The notes under the pieces: generated by a model
Seen by the model: only the letters and a program-made list of their open reading frames with translations
What the model was told of the DNA's origin: nothing
Database searches by the model: none
Assembly: GCF_000373105.1 (NCBI RefSeq)
Contig: NZ_KB890413.1
Coordinates: forward strand, 131,399-195,398
DNA from: Neolewinella persica DSM 23188
Lineage (GTDB): Bacteria; Bacteroidota; Bacteroidia; Chitinophagales; Saprospiraceae
Direction of reading: 5' to 3'
Length of the DNA stretch: 64,000 nt
Position numbers and translations under genes: made by a program
Shown: piece after piece, positions 17,937-25,969 of the stretch
Layout: every line of letters begins with the position of its first letter
Position numbering within the stretch: the first letter of the stretch is position 1

Positions 17937-18497
17937 ATGGATGATAATGAGATCGTTGTTGCGTACCGTGAAAAACGTCACAGCACCTGCTTTCGCTTGT
18001 TACACGATCGGTATGCGAGTAAGATTTACGGAAAGGCACTGACCATGCTGAAAAAAGAGTCCGATGCGAAGGATGCTACGCAAGAGATTTTCACCAAAAT
18101 TTTTCTGAGCCTTGGTAAATTCCAGGGGCAGTCAAAGTTTTCAACCTGGGTCTACTCCGTCACGTACAATTACTGCATTGATATAATCCGTAAGGGAAAA
18201 CGTAGCAGAGATTTATTTGCCGAAGAAGTCGAGAACCCTCCAGACACAGAAGTTACCGAGGTAAGTGATGAAGCACTTACTACAATGAAAGTAAACGAAC
18301 TTCGGGAAGTACTTCGTAGTATTAGCGAGACAGACCGCCGACTCTTACTTTTGAAATACAAAGACGGCGTTAAGATTAAAGATATCGCCAGGATGTTCGA
18401 CAAGAATGAATCTGCGGTAAAGATGCAATTGAAACGTGCCAAGGAAAAGGCCAAACGCAAACACGAAGAAATATTCGGTGCCAACCGGGAACGATGA
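17937..18497 (+). CDS. ECF-type RNA polymerase sigma factor
   Basis: Sigma-70 family, ECF type. Region 2 includes FRLLHDRYASKIYGKALTML, then DAKDATQEIFTKIF and FSTWVYSVTYNYCIDIIRKG. Region 4 includes ETDRRLLLLKYKDGVKIKDI and the recognition helix KNESAVKMQLKRAKEKAK. The start is uncertain: the frame opens with a TTG at 17883 and has ATGs at 17901 and 17937. The last gives a 186-aa protein with the usual short lead into region 2. Its TGA overlaps the ATG of the next gene, so the two are translationally coupled. The downstream small protein and MscS-like channel suggest an envelope or osmotic stress regulon, which is inference. Confidence 0.88.
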   Translation: MDDNEIVVAYREKRHSTCFRLLHDRYASKIYGKALTMLKKESDAKDATQEIFTKIFLSLGKFQGQSKFSTWVYSVTYNYCIDIIRKGKRSRDLFAEEVENPPDTEVTEVSDEALTTMKVNELREVLRSISETDRRLLLLKYKDGVKIKDIARMFDKNESAVKMQLKRAKEKAKRKHEEIFGANRER

Positions 18498-18784
18498 TGA
18501 ACAGCTTTCTACTATTACAAAATGAGGATACCGGCGGATTCGTCGAAAAGTACCAGGATCAAGTCCGAAAGGAAGTTGAGAGCCGTGTGCGTACTGTCCA
18601 CCTCATTAGTGATTTAGTTGAACTGTTCTTCCCGAAATTAGCAGATACCGCCACCGTTCTGCTTGGCGGTGAAATAACTGACCTCGAAGAACTGTATCTT
18701 ACCATCGAAGAAGGATCTGATCAATCGCCTCCAGGACCGCCACCCCAACCGGGCGGCGTCAATGGCGATGACATTATACGCTAG
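18494..18784 (+). CDS. small hypothetical protein coupled to the ECF sigma factor
   Basis: A 96-residue protein whose ATGA overlaps the sigma factor stop codon. It has no membrane segment and no zinc-binding anti-sigma motif (no HxxxCxxC), so it is not a standard ZAS anti-sigma factor. Residues about 15-65 look helical (VEKYQDQVRKEVESRVRTVH, then LVELFFPKLADTATVLL); the tail is acidic and then proline-rich (SPPGPPPQPGG). Position makes a regulator of the sigma factor possible, but no family was recognised. The MscS-like gene starts 8 bp downstream. Confidence 0.65.
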   Translation: MMNSFLLLQNEDTGGFVEKYQDQVRKEVESRVRTVHLISDLVELFFPKLADTATVLLGGEITDLEELYLTIEEGSDQSPPGPPPQPGGVNGDDIIR

Positions 18785-18792
18785 ACAAACCC

Positions 18793-19650
18793 ATGGAAAG
18801 TATTCTGAACGCATTAAAGGAACAGGGCATTCTGATGCTCAACGTGATACCTGCTCTCATAAAAGGAGTGGTGATCCTGATCATTGGCTTCATTTTAGCC
18901 AAAGTTTTCTACCGGCTCATTCTCCGTTTCCTTGGTGCAATCGGTGTAGATAAGCTCGCGGACAAACTAATGAGCATCGAACTGTTTGAAAAATCAAGTT
19001 TTGAGCTGGTTCCGAGCAGCATCGTTGCCGGTAGTGTTTACTACTTCATTCTCATTGTTTTCGCCATGGCAGCGGTTGAGGCCATGGGTCTGAAAATTAT
19101 TTCGGACCTTTTGAAGGATCTCATCGAATACATCCCGAATGGTGTAACGGCATTCATTATCCTCATTTTCGGCATATTCCTTGCCGACGCCATCAAAAAA
19201 CTCGTTTATACAACCTGCCAGGCACTTGGCGTTTCCTCCGGCACCCTGATTGCCAACATCATCTTCTACTTCGTTTTACTCAACATGGTCCTCATCTCTT
19301 TGCGGCAAGCCAAGTTGCAAACCGAATTCATGGAAGACAACCTATCCATCATCCTGGCGGGCATCGCTGGTGCCTTCGCGATCGGCTACGGCCTCGCCAG
19401 CCGGCACACCATTAGTAGTTTACTGGCCTCTTTTTACCACCGGGATAAGTTCCACGTGGGGGACGAAGTAACCATTAACGGTAAGCGCGGCGAGGTCGTC
19501 ACCATCAACAACAACATCATCATTCTTCGATCACTGAATGAGGACAGCGAATTCGTTGTCCCCTACAGCAAGGTTGCCTCCGAGGGTGTCGAGATTCATA
19601 CCCGGAGAGATAAAGGGCCCGCTTTACCGCCGCACGAACAGGGAGCATAA
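18793..19650 (+). CDS. MscS-like mechanosensitive ion channel protein
   Basis: A 285-residue inner-membrane protein with four or five hydrophobic helices (about 18-45, 75-100, 118-140, 150-175, 190-210). It matches the conserved-TM-helix branch of the MscS superfamily. The pore-lining helix is represented by GIAGAFAIGYGLASRHTISS, followed by the beta domain FHVGDEVTINGKRGEVVTIN and the SEFVVPYSKVASEGVEIH segment. It releases solutes under membrane tension or serves as a related small channel. It is the third gene of the sigma operon and is followed by a strong terminator at 19666-19704. Confidence 0.8.
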   Translation: MESILNALKEQGILMLNVIPALIKGVVILIIGFILAKVFYRLILRFLGAIGVDKLADKLMSIELFEKSSFELVPSSIVAGSVYYFILIVFAMAAVEAMGLKIISDLLKDLIEYIPNGVTAFIILIFGIFLADAIKKLVYTTCQALGVSSGTLIANIIFYFVLLNMVLISLRQAKLQTEFMEDNLSIILAGIAGAFAIGYGLASRHTISSLLASFYHRDKFHVGDEVTINGKRGEVVTINNNIIILRSLNEDSEFVVPYSKVASEGVEIHTRRDKGPALPPHEQGA

Positions 19651-19665
19651 CCCATAATTAAAAGA

Positions 19666-19704
19666 AAAACCGCCCCGATGCAGTCATTGCACCGGGGCGG
19701 TTTT
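19666..19704. terminator. bidirectional intrinsic terminator
   Basis: Stem AAAACCGCCCCG pairs with CGGGGCGGTTTT around a 15-nt loop, flanked by A-rich and T-rich runs on the two sides. It serves the MscS-like gene on the plus strand and the lipoprotein gene ending at 19735 on the minus strand. Confidence 0.85.
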
Positions 19705-19734
19705 CGTTTTGATGGTAAGCACTTCAGACGCCGT

Positions 19735-20490
19735 CTACTCAATACGAATGCTTTCTTTAGAGTACCCATTATTGAACTTAAAATCCGCCCGGTACCGGGA
19801 ACTCCACTTCGCCTGCGGATCGAGGTCACCCTCCCAGTTAGCAGCAGCGCGCGACTGGCCGACAACAGGAAATTTAACGCCACCGGCAAAGGTGTCGTAG
19901 GTATATTTCATCATGATCGGGTCCTGGCGGCCTACGGCAGTGACGTTGAACAGGAATTGGTCCACCAGGTGAGTGTAGGGGTTGACGTACAGCAGGTAGC
20001 GGTCTTTCGCTACGCCAACGCCGTCTTCGAAGGTGACATCGACCAGTTCATAGTCGATACCTTCGAAGCTGCGAGTCCCTGCATAGGTATATACCAGACC
20101 AGGGTCCTTCATTTTCTGCATCATGGCCAGCCAGAAGTAATTGGTTTTGCGGCTAAAAAAAGCAGACTCAAGCGCTTTCTTATCGGTGGTTTCTTTTCCA
20201 TCTATCCAGACGCGCGCTTCGTCACCGTCGTAAAACTGAATCTGGGTTTCCCCCTCCTGAGTCTCGCTTTTTCCCCAGCTGATTTCCCCGTCGAAGATGT
20301 ACCGTTCCTCGCTGACTCCCCGGTAATTTCCGTAAGTGAAAGAAACGTCTTTAAGTTCGTGCATGCCGTTCACCCCGCCAACTGCTTCCACCATCAGATC
20401 GATGAGGGCTTTGGCTTTGGCGTCGGTTTGGGCCTTTACTTGGGCGGGGCCGCAGGTGCAAAAAAGGGCGATTAAGAGCAGTGTTCTCAT
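19735..20490 (-). CDS. exported LolA-like/DUF6503-type protein
   Basis: A 251-residue exported protein that starts MRTLLLIALFCTCGPAQVKA. The two Cys in LFCTC could make it a lipoprotein, while AQVKAQ offers an ordinary signal peptidase I site. The mature part is beta-rich with repeated patterns such as WIDGKETTDKKALESAFFSR and YLLYVNPYTHLVDQFLFNVT, reminiscent of the LolA/LppX half-barrel fold seen in Bacteroidota proteins annotated DUF6503; the assignment is tentative. No catalytic motif is visible. The signal peptide is encoded across a head-like repeat at 20442-20460. Confidence 0.65.
   Translation of the reverse strand: MRTLLLIALFCTCGPAQVKAQTDAKAKALIDLMVEAVGGVNGMHELKDVSFTYGNYRGVSEERYIFDGEISWGKSETQEGETQIQFYDGDEARVWIDGKETTDKKALESAFFSRKTNYFWLAMMQKMKDPGLVYTYAGTRSFEGIDYELVDVTFEDGVGVAKDRYLLYVNPYTHLVDQFLFNVTAVGRQDPIMMKYTYDTFAGGVKFPVVGQSRAAANWEGDLDPQAKWSSRYRADFKFNNGYSKESIRIE
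20442..20460 (-). repeat. near-exact 18-bp head inside a signal-peptide region
   Basis: Reads TGCACCTGCGGCCCCGCC on the minus strand, one change from the consensus, preceded by a T run. It encodes CTCGPA and so supplies the candidate lipobox or cleavage region of the protein at 19735-20490. Confidence 0.7.
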
Positions 20491-20603
20491 TGTTAGCTTT
20501 TGGTTTTATGCTTAAAGGTCGCTTTTCTGCTGGTTATTGGGCAGGATCCTGGCTATACTGTCTTAGGAAGACATATTCTACCTGAAGATCAGCACTGCCT
20601 CTA

Positions 20604-20695
20604 TCCCAAGTCCTTGCACCTGCGGCCGCGCCTGAAAAGTGAATACGTGAATTAGAGAAGGGGAGAATGGCTCCCGCTCTCATTCTACCCTTCTC
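20604..20695. repeat. head copy, short octamer array and hairpin
   Basis: An exact head lies at 20615-20632 (plus strand), preceded by CCAAGTCCT. It is followed by GTGAATAC at 20639 and GTGAATTA at 20647, an 8-bp step. A hairpin at 20655-20695 comes next (GAGAAGGG..GAATG pairing with CATTC..CCCTTCTC, one mismatch). The hairpin lies 5 bp beyond the stop of the methyltransferase gene on the minus strand and may end that transcript. Confidence 0.65.
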
Positions 20696-20699
20696 TCCT

Positions 20700-21443
20700 T
20701 CACTTCTTCTCCGCATACAGCACCGTCTCCCCTCCCCGCCAGCCATGCAGGTGGTTCGGCGGATAAGTGATTCCAGCCACCCGAAACCCAGCCTTCCTCA
20801 GCCGATCCGTCAAACCCGCTACGGAATAGACCCGAACATGGTCTTCCTGCCCGAAGGCCGCCAACCGATCAGCCGCTGTGGCGATGGAAGCATCTTCGTA
20901 AATGTCTCCCTCCCGAAACGGCGTCTGGATCAGGCACAGCCCACCCGGAGCCAACACCCGGTGCAGCTCCTGCATCGCGGCGGCATCGTCGGGAATATGC
21001 TCAAGCACATGGTAACAAATGATGAGATCGAACCGGCCATCAGGTTCATCAATGGCGGTAATGTCGTAAGATTTATCTGCGGTGAACTCCCCCTCAAAAT
21101 CCGTCGTTACGTACTCCGCCAGCGGGTACTCCCGCAGCTTGCCGGCTACGCTCGCCGATGGGCTAAAGTGTAGCACCTTCAGTCCCCTCACCTCCATCTC
21201 TTCACTCAAGACGTGCCACAGCCGCCGGCCACGCGGCAGGCTACCGCAGCGCGGGCAGAGTAAATCTCCACGTTCCAGCCTGACAAAGGTTGAGAGTCCG
21301 GTGCCGCACACGTTGCACCGGTAGGTACTGCCCGCATAGCGTAACGCTACCAGGCGGCGAAAGCGCTCTTCGTTGGCTTTCAGGAAAGCTGTGGGAAGGA
21401 GGTTTCGGGCTATGGATTTTAACTGATTGTACATAAATGTCAA
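20700..21443 (-). CDS. class I SAM-dependent methyltransferase with zinc ribbon
   Basis: A 247-residue cytoplasmic protein. A rubredoxin-like zinc ribbon lies at residues 41-66 with C43, C46, C63 and C66 (CNVC and CPRC). A Rossmann methyltransferase domain of the Methyltransf_11 type follows: LKVLHFSPSASVAGKL takes the place of motif I, then YDITAIDEPDGRFDLIICYH and VLEHIPDDAAAMQELHRVLA, the motif II-III region, then the ALRPGG-like LAPGGLCLIQTP. The motif I glycine run is weak, a feature of the sub-group of ribbon-bearing methyltransferases often found near polysaccharide genes. The substrate is unknown. Confidence 0.8.
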   Translation of the reverse strand: MTFMYNQLKSIARNLLPTAFLKANEERFRRLVALRYAGSTYRCNVCGTGLSTFVRLERGDLLCPRCGSLPRGRRLWHVLSEEMEVRGLKVLHFSPSASVAGKLREYPLAEYVTTDFEGEFTADKSYDITAIDEPDGRFDLIICYHVLEHIPDDAAAMQELHRVLAPGGLCLIQTPFREGDIYEDASIATAADRLAAFGQEDHVRVYSVAGLTDRLRKAGFRVAGITYPPNHLHGWRGGETVLYAEKK

Positions 21444-21452
21444 ATCTTGAAT

Positions 21453-21505
21453 GGTCTGTTGGTACTGTTGGTCTATTGATTACAGCCAAACAATACCAAC
21501 AGACC
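21453..21505. repeat. octamer-type inverted array after the GH3 gene
   Basis: GGTCTGTTGGTACTG (21453-21467) pairs with CAATACCAACAGACC (21491-21505) with one mismatch. Each arm repeats a TTGGTnnT or ACCAnnnn word in steps of 8 or 9 bp. It lies 12 bp beyond the stop codon of the gene at 21517-24501 and just upstream of the methyltransferase start. Confidence 0.55.
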
Positions 21506-21516
21506 AAAAAACCAAT

Positions 21517-24501
21517 CTAAGGCTCCTTACTAAACCCGTAAGCACCCACCTCAAACGACTTCCCCTTCAGGATCGACTCATAGCAAGCCGAGTGCAGGCG
21601 CAGTCGCGTGTCCAGCCGGCCGAAGAGGTTATTGTTCATATTGGGGTAGGTACGGTTGCTGAGGACAACAAACACGAGGTCCTCCACCGGGTCAGCCCAG
21701 GCGGCAATGCCGGTGAACCCGAGATGTCCAAAGGCGCGCTCGCTGGAGAAGGGCGAAAGGTTCATTTTCCGGTTCTCATTGAGTTGCTTCATGTCAAACC
21801 CGAGGCCGCGGCGGGTTTCACCGCTGTACCGATTGGTAAACAATCGCACGGTTTCCGGCCGTAGGTACTGCCGACCACCGTAGTTCCCCTCCTGCAGGAG
21901 CATCTGAAAAACCGTTGCCACATCGCGTGCAGAGCCAAACAACCCCGCGTGCCCGCTCACGCCACCCAGCATGGCGGCCCCCATATCATGGACCGTCCCC
22001 TGGATCCGCTGGTTACGGAAGTAATTATCGTTCTCCGTTGGCGGAATCCGGCTCTTGTTGAACTTGCGCAACGGGTGGTACGTCAGCGTCTCCAGCCCCA
22101 TCGGGCGGTAGAAATTGCGGGCGGCGAATTCATCCACCGTCAGCCCCGAAACCTGATCCACCAATTTGGCGGCGATGTAAAAACCCAGATCGCTGTAGCG
22201 GTACTGCCCCTGGTTGGGTAACTCGTTGGTGTACAATTTTTGCCAGATCGAATCCAGGTACACCTTGTGCATGAACATCTTTTCGGTGACGGGAACGACA
22301 AAGTCCCCCGTCCGTTGATTACGGTAATACTGCGAACTTGCTTTCCCCTGAGCGTTGAGGGTTTCGACGTAGAAAGGGATCCAACTACGCAGCCCCGCCC
22401 GGTGCGCGAGTATGGGCCGCAAGGTGAGGAATTCGACGGCAGTTCCTTCCAAACCCGGCAGGTAATTACTGATCGGGACGTCGAGGTTAAGTTTACCCTC
22501 GTCCACCAGTTTCATGATGCAGAGCGTGGTGGCCGTCACTTTGGTGAGGCTGGCCAGGTCGTAGATATCGCTGGGATGAACCGCCCGGTTTTTATTATAG
22601 GTATGGTAACCAAAGCCTTTCTCGTAAACAATTTTACCGTTACGGGCCACCAAAACCACCATCCCCGGAGTAGCTTTCTTGCGCAGGGCCTCCTGGGCCA
22701 GAACGTTGACTTTTGCGGCTAACTTATTGCCGTCGATGCCAACGGCCTCGGGTTCCGCGTAGCCCATCCGGAAGTTCGCGGCGGTTTCCAGACCGGCGTT
22801 AAAGGCTGCAGAAGGGCTGGCCGTGATCGGAAGCCTGCCACTGATTTTATTAGCGCCGAAGAGCCCCTGGGCGGCGGCATCCTGCGCTGAATCATCCCGG
22901 CTGTAGGCCATCAGGACCGTTCCGAAGCCATCAAGCGCACTCAGGCTGTAAGGGTTACCAAAAACGGTGATGATCAGCTCCGCTTTAGCGTCAAGCGCCC
23001 GCAGGAGGCCAAGTGCTTCAGGTCCGATTGGTACTTTTTCCAGGAAGCGGCTACCGTCGGAATACAGCGCGACCACCACTTTGTCTTCCGCATTTACGCC
23101 ATCAACAATCCGCTGGCGATCCGCCTTGCTTACCTGGTAGGAGGCGTTAAGGTGGGTCGCTTTGGTGTAGTCGTCGACCCGCCGGCTGAAGGCCGTTGGT
23201 GCGTTAGGCCCAAGATGAACCACCACCACTTTGCCCCGGTCGAGGGTTTTGATGGGTACCAGCCCTTCGCTGTCGCGGACCAGGGTCATTGCATTTTCGA
23301 ACAGCGTTTGTTTGAGGGCGTAAGCCTCGGGGCTGTTCAACTCACCACGGAGGTTGTCGGCGGAAGGGAAATTGGCCTTCGTTAGTCCCAGGCGATACTT
23401 ACTCAACAGGATTCGGCGGACTTTCCGCTCGATGTCGGCGGCAGAGATCTTACCCTCCTCCATGTAGCGCTTGATGGCGCTGATGGCGTCGGGCGTACTT
23501 TCAGGTAATAACAAGATATCGGAGCCAGCGGCGATCGCCTCCGCTTCCACTTCTCCGTTGCCGTAGTGGTTGGTTACCCCTTTCATTTCCAGTCCGTCGG
23601 TAAACACCAAACCGGTGAAGCCCATCTCCTGGCGGAGCAGGTCATATACGATGGGTTTACTCAGGCTGGAGGGGCGATTGAGGCGGTTATCCAGTGCTGG
23701 TATTTGCAGGTGCGCCGCCATGATGGAGCCGATACCGTAGCGGATCAGGGCCTGAAAGGGGTACAGCTCCAGGCTGTCGAGTCGGGCACGGTCATGCGCA
23801 ATAACGGGTAGGCTGTAGTGGCTGTCGCTTCCGGTATCGCCGTGGCCGGGGAAGTGCTTGGCACTGGCCAGGACACCATTCTCCTGCAGACCGCGCATGT
23901 ACTGGTAGCCCTTCATGGTCACGTTGTACCGGTCTTCGCCAAAACTACGGGTATTGATGACGGGGTTGTCCGGGTTATTATTAACGTCGAGCACGGGGCT
24001 AAAACTTACGTTGACTCCAAGGCGGTGCATCTCGCGGGCGATTTCTGCGCCCATGTCATAAATCAACTGATTATTCCGAATGGCCCCGAGGGCAAGCTGC
24101 TTGGGGAAGCTGATCGTTTGCTGGGGTAAGCGCATGCCCAGGCCCCACTCGGCGTCCATGCTCACCATCATTGGCAGGTCGGCAAGTCGCTGGTATTCGT
24201 TCGTCAGTTGCAACTGTTTTTCGGGAGTGCCCTGGAAAAAACACAGACCACCGACGTGGTATTTTTTGATTTCTGCCTTCACGTGCGCAATGTGGTCGGC
24301 GCCCAGGTCGGAGTGCGCACGCAACATAATAAGCTGTCCGATTTGCCGGTCGAGATTCATTGACTGGAAAACGGAATCGACCCAGACCTTTTCTGAAGCG
24401 GTGTGGGTGGACAAATCGCCTTTATAAGCACGCTGAGCGTGGGCGACGAAGCCGGTTATGATAGCCAGCGCAAGGAAAAGGATTCGGGACAACATGTTCA
24501 T
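21517..24501 (-). CDS. GH3 beta-N-acetylhexosaminidase fused to a serine beta-lactamase-like domain
   Basis: A 994-residue exported enzyme. The start is placed at 24501 (or 24495), where a signal peptide LSRILFLALAIITGFVAHAQ begins; the open frame to 24594 adds unlikely residues. Residues about 30-560 are a GH3 domain: AKHFPGHGDTGSDSHYSLPV is the NagZ-type motif carrying the catalytic His-Asp dyad, and VFTDGLEMKG carries the Asp nucleophile. Residues about 600-990 are a class C beta-lactamase/DD-peptidase fold with the SLTK (SxxK) nucleophile, a YSD in place of YxN, and HLGFTG in place of the KTG-type motif. A role in peptidoglycan turnover is inferred. This fusion is known in Bacteroidota. 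Confidence 0.9.
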   Translation of the reverse strand: MNMLSRILFLALAIITGFVAHAQRAYKGDLSTHTASEKVWVDSVFQSMNLDRQIGQLIMLRAHSDLGADHIAHVKAEIKKYHVGGLCFFQGTPEKQLQLTNEYQRLADLPMMVSMDAEWGLGMRLPQQTISFPKQLALGAIRNNQLIYDMGAEIAREMHRLGVNVSFSPVLDVNNNPDNPVINTRSFGEDRYNVTMKGYQYMRGLQENGVLASAKHFPGHGDTGSDSHYSLPVIAHDRARLDSLELYPFQALIRYGIGSIMAAHLQIPALDNRLNRPSSLSKPIVYDLLRQEMGFTGLVFTDGLEMKGVTNHYGNGEVEAEAIAAGSDILLLPESTPDAISAIKRYMEEGKISAADIERKVRRILLSKYRLGLTKANFPSADNLRGELNSPEAYALKQTLFENAMTLVRDSEGLVPIKTLDRGKVVVVHLGPNAPTAFSRRVDDYTKATHLNASYQVSKADRQRIVDGVNAEDKVVVALYSDGSRFLEKVPIGPEALGLLRALDAKAELIITVFGNPYSLSALDGFGTVLMAYSRDDSAQDAAAQGLFGANKISGRLPITASPSAAFNAGLETAANFRMGYAEPEAVGIDGNKLAAKVNVLAQEALRKKATPGMVVLVARNGKIVYEKGFGYHTYNKNRAVHPSDIYDLASLTKVTATTLCIMKLVDEGKLNLDVPISNYLPGLEGTAVEFLTLRPILAHRAGLRSWIPFYVETLNAQGKASSQYYRNQRTGDFVVPVTEKMFMHKVYLDSIWQKLYTNELPNQGQYRYSDLGFYIAAKLVDQVSGLTVDEFAARNFYRPMGLETLTYHPLRKFNKSRIPPTENDNYFRNQRIQGTVHDMGAAMLGGVSGHAGLFGSARDVATVFQMLLQEGNYGGRQYLRPETVRLFTNRYSGETRRGLGFDMKQLNENRKMNLSPFSSERAFGHLGFTGIAAWADPVEDLVFVVLSNRTYPNMNNNLFGRLDTRLRLHSACYESILKGKSFEVGAYGFSKEP

Positions 24502-24524
24502 AACTGGGAAAGACTTGAAAATAC

Positions 24525-24542
24525 GGCGCGAACGCAGGTGCA
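24525..24542 (-). repeat. variant head (GTT subtype) upstream of the GH3 gene
   Basis: Reads TGCACCTGCGTTCGCGCC on the minus strand, two changes from the consensus, followed by GTATTTTCAAG. The same subtype with the same GTATTTT tail occurs at 52955-52972. It ends 24 bp before the GH3 start codon, so it would lie in the promoter or leader. Confidence 0.6.
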
Positions 24543-24748
24543 GGGGAAGCGTGCAAACAGCAGGCGCGCTCCATAAGAACGCCGTCCCCCCCAAGCTTTA
24601 GTACCGACCGCTTACTGACAATAACAAAACAAAAACTATTGAGGGGAGGAAGGTACGGAAAAGGAAGGATTTGCAGAACTCGCAAAAACGACCGATCTTA
24701 TGCAGGATTTCATTTTGCATTTTAGTAAACTATACAACCTCTTAAACT

Positions 24749-25261
24749 ATGAGAAACCTTTTACTCCTTGCCGGCGTGCTCTTGCTCGCCGCGACTTTCT
24801 CCTCCTGCCTCGAAGAAACCGATTCCTTCATTAATTCCGAAGGCGTGGAACAGCTTTCCCGCTACGAAGCAGCCATCAACGGCACCGGCCTGCCCCGCGA
24901 AGCGGAGCTGCGCAATGCCGTATTCACTAACACCAAGAACGGCCAGTCCATCGAGGTTTCCCTCGGTCACATCCGCATCGGTTTTTTCCTTTGTGGAGAT
25001 TCCTGGTGCCGCGCGCGTACCGACGATTGCGGCCAGTCGGCCAACCTCGATTACCAGTACCGGGTCGAAGGCGACCAGGAAAAAATTGCTTTTCAGGATT
25101 TCGAATTTATCCCCATCTTTAAAGACTGGGCCGAAAATGCGGATTTCAACTTCAACCGTAACGGTGCTGACCTTAAATTCGATTGTACGGATTGCCCGGG
25201 CCGCACCAGCGACGGTTTTGAATTCACCGACCGGCGGGTGGTATTAAGAGTCATACAGTAA
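24749..25261 (+). CDS. hypothetical lipoprotein
   Basis: A 170-residue protein with a lipoprotein signal peptide, MRNLLLLAGVLLLAATFSSC, Cys 20 being the predicted anchor. The mature part contains four further Cys residues (LCGDSWCRARTDDCG and FDCTDCPGRTSD), perhaps two disulfides. No family was recognised. It is a single-gene unit with an intrinsic terminator at 25284-25320. Confidence 0.7.
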   Translation: MRNLLLLAGVLLLAATFSSCLEETDSFINSEGVEQLSRYEAAINGTGLPREAELRNAVFTNTKNGQSIEVSLGHIRIGFFLCGDSWCRARTDDCGQSANLDYQYRVEGDQEKIAFQDFEFIPIFKDWAENADFNFNRNGADLKFDCTDCPGRTSDGFEFTDRRVVLRVIQ

Positions 25262-25283
25262 AACTAACGCTTAGGGACGCCAT

Positions 25284-25320
25284 TATCCCCTCATCGCAAA
25301 AGTGGTGAGGGGATATTTTT
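25284..25320 (+). terminator. intrinsic terminator
   Basis: Stem TATCCCCTCA (25284-25293) pairs perfectly with TGAGGGGATA (25306-25315) and is followed by a T run. It ends the lipoprotein gene at 24749-25261. Confidence 0.85.
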
Positions 25321-25366
25321 ATAGTAGCAATTTGCAACTACCTTCTGCTATTGCCGTTAGGTCAGC

Positions 25367-25894
25367 ATGTTACTCTGGATCACCATTTTATTACTCGTTC
25401 AACCGGCTCCAATGACGCTATTTGACTTTACGCCCGAATCAGACATCAGCGATTGGCGTACCGTTGACGACACGGTTATGGGTGGCCGTTCAGACGGTAA
25501 TTTCCGCCTCAACGAGGCCGGACACGGCGAATACACCGGCTACGTCTCCCTGAAAAACAACGGAGGGTTCTCTTCCCTTCGCTACCGGATGCCGACGTTG
25601 CGGATTGAAGGGCTGACTAAGGTCAAGCTCCGCGTAAAGGGGGATGGCTCGCGTTATCAATTCCGGACCAAGACGAGCGATTACGACCGGTACAGCTACG
25701 TCACCTATTTTGAAACGACGGGCGAGTGGCAGGAAATCACCCTTGACCTGAAGACGATGAAACCCCAGTTCCGGGGGCGTGTGCTGGATCTTCCGGATTA
25801 TCCGGCGGAGATGCTTTCTGAGATTGCCATATTGATCGGCAATAAGGAGGAGCAGGATTTTAAGTTGGCGTTGGACTGGATTCGGTTGGAGTAA
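25367..25894 (+). CDS. CIA30-family protein
   Basis: A 175-residue protein matching the CIA30 (complex I intermediate-associated protein 30) beta-sandwich family. The hallmark opening is FDFTPESDISDWRTVDDTVM followed by GGRSDGNF. A YVSLKNNGGFSSLRYRM strand pair follows, and the C-terminal EIAILIGNKEEQDFKLALDW is also typical. Bacterial members are small, sometimes exported, carbohydrate-binding-like proteins of unknown role and need not relate to respiratory complex I. The first 15 residues (MLLWITILLLVQPAP) form a short hydrophobic lead that may be a signal peptide; an internal Met 16 gives the bare domain. Confidence 0.85.
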   Translation: MLLWITILLLVQPAPMTLFDFTPESDISDWRTVDDTVMGGRSDGNFRLNEAGHGEYTGYVSLKNNGGFSSLRYRMPTLRIEGLTKVKLRVKGDGSRYQFRTKTSDYDRYSYVTYFETTGEWQEITLDLKTMKPQFRGRVLDLPDYPAEMLSEIAILIGNKEEQDFKLALDWIRLE

Positions 25895-25969
25895 CCTCAT
25901 GACCCCGGAGGGGTCTTTTTAAATAGGAATATGCGCGCTAATCAGTAAATTCCATCAAATTCCAGCCCC

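Noticed and set aside
19678-20475. 265-aa open frame opposite the LolA-like gene
   Set aside because: It begins in the terminator and lacks any signal or domain; the minus-strand frame has a signal peptide and fold pattern.
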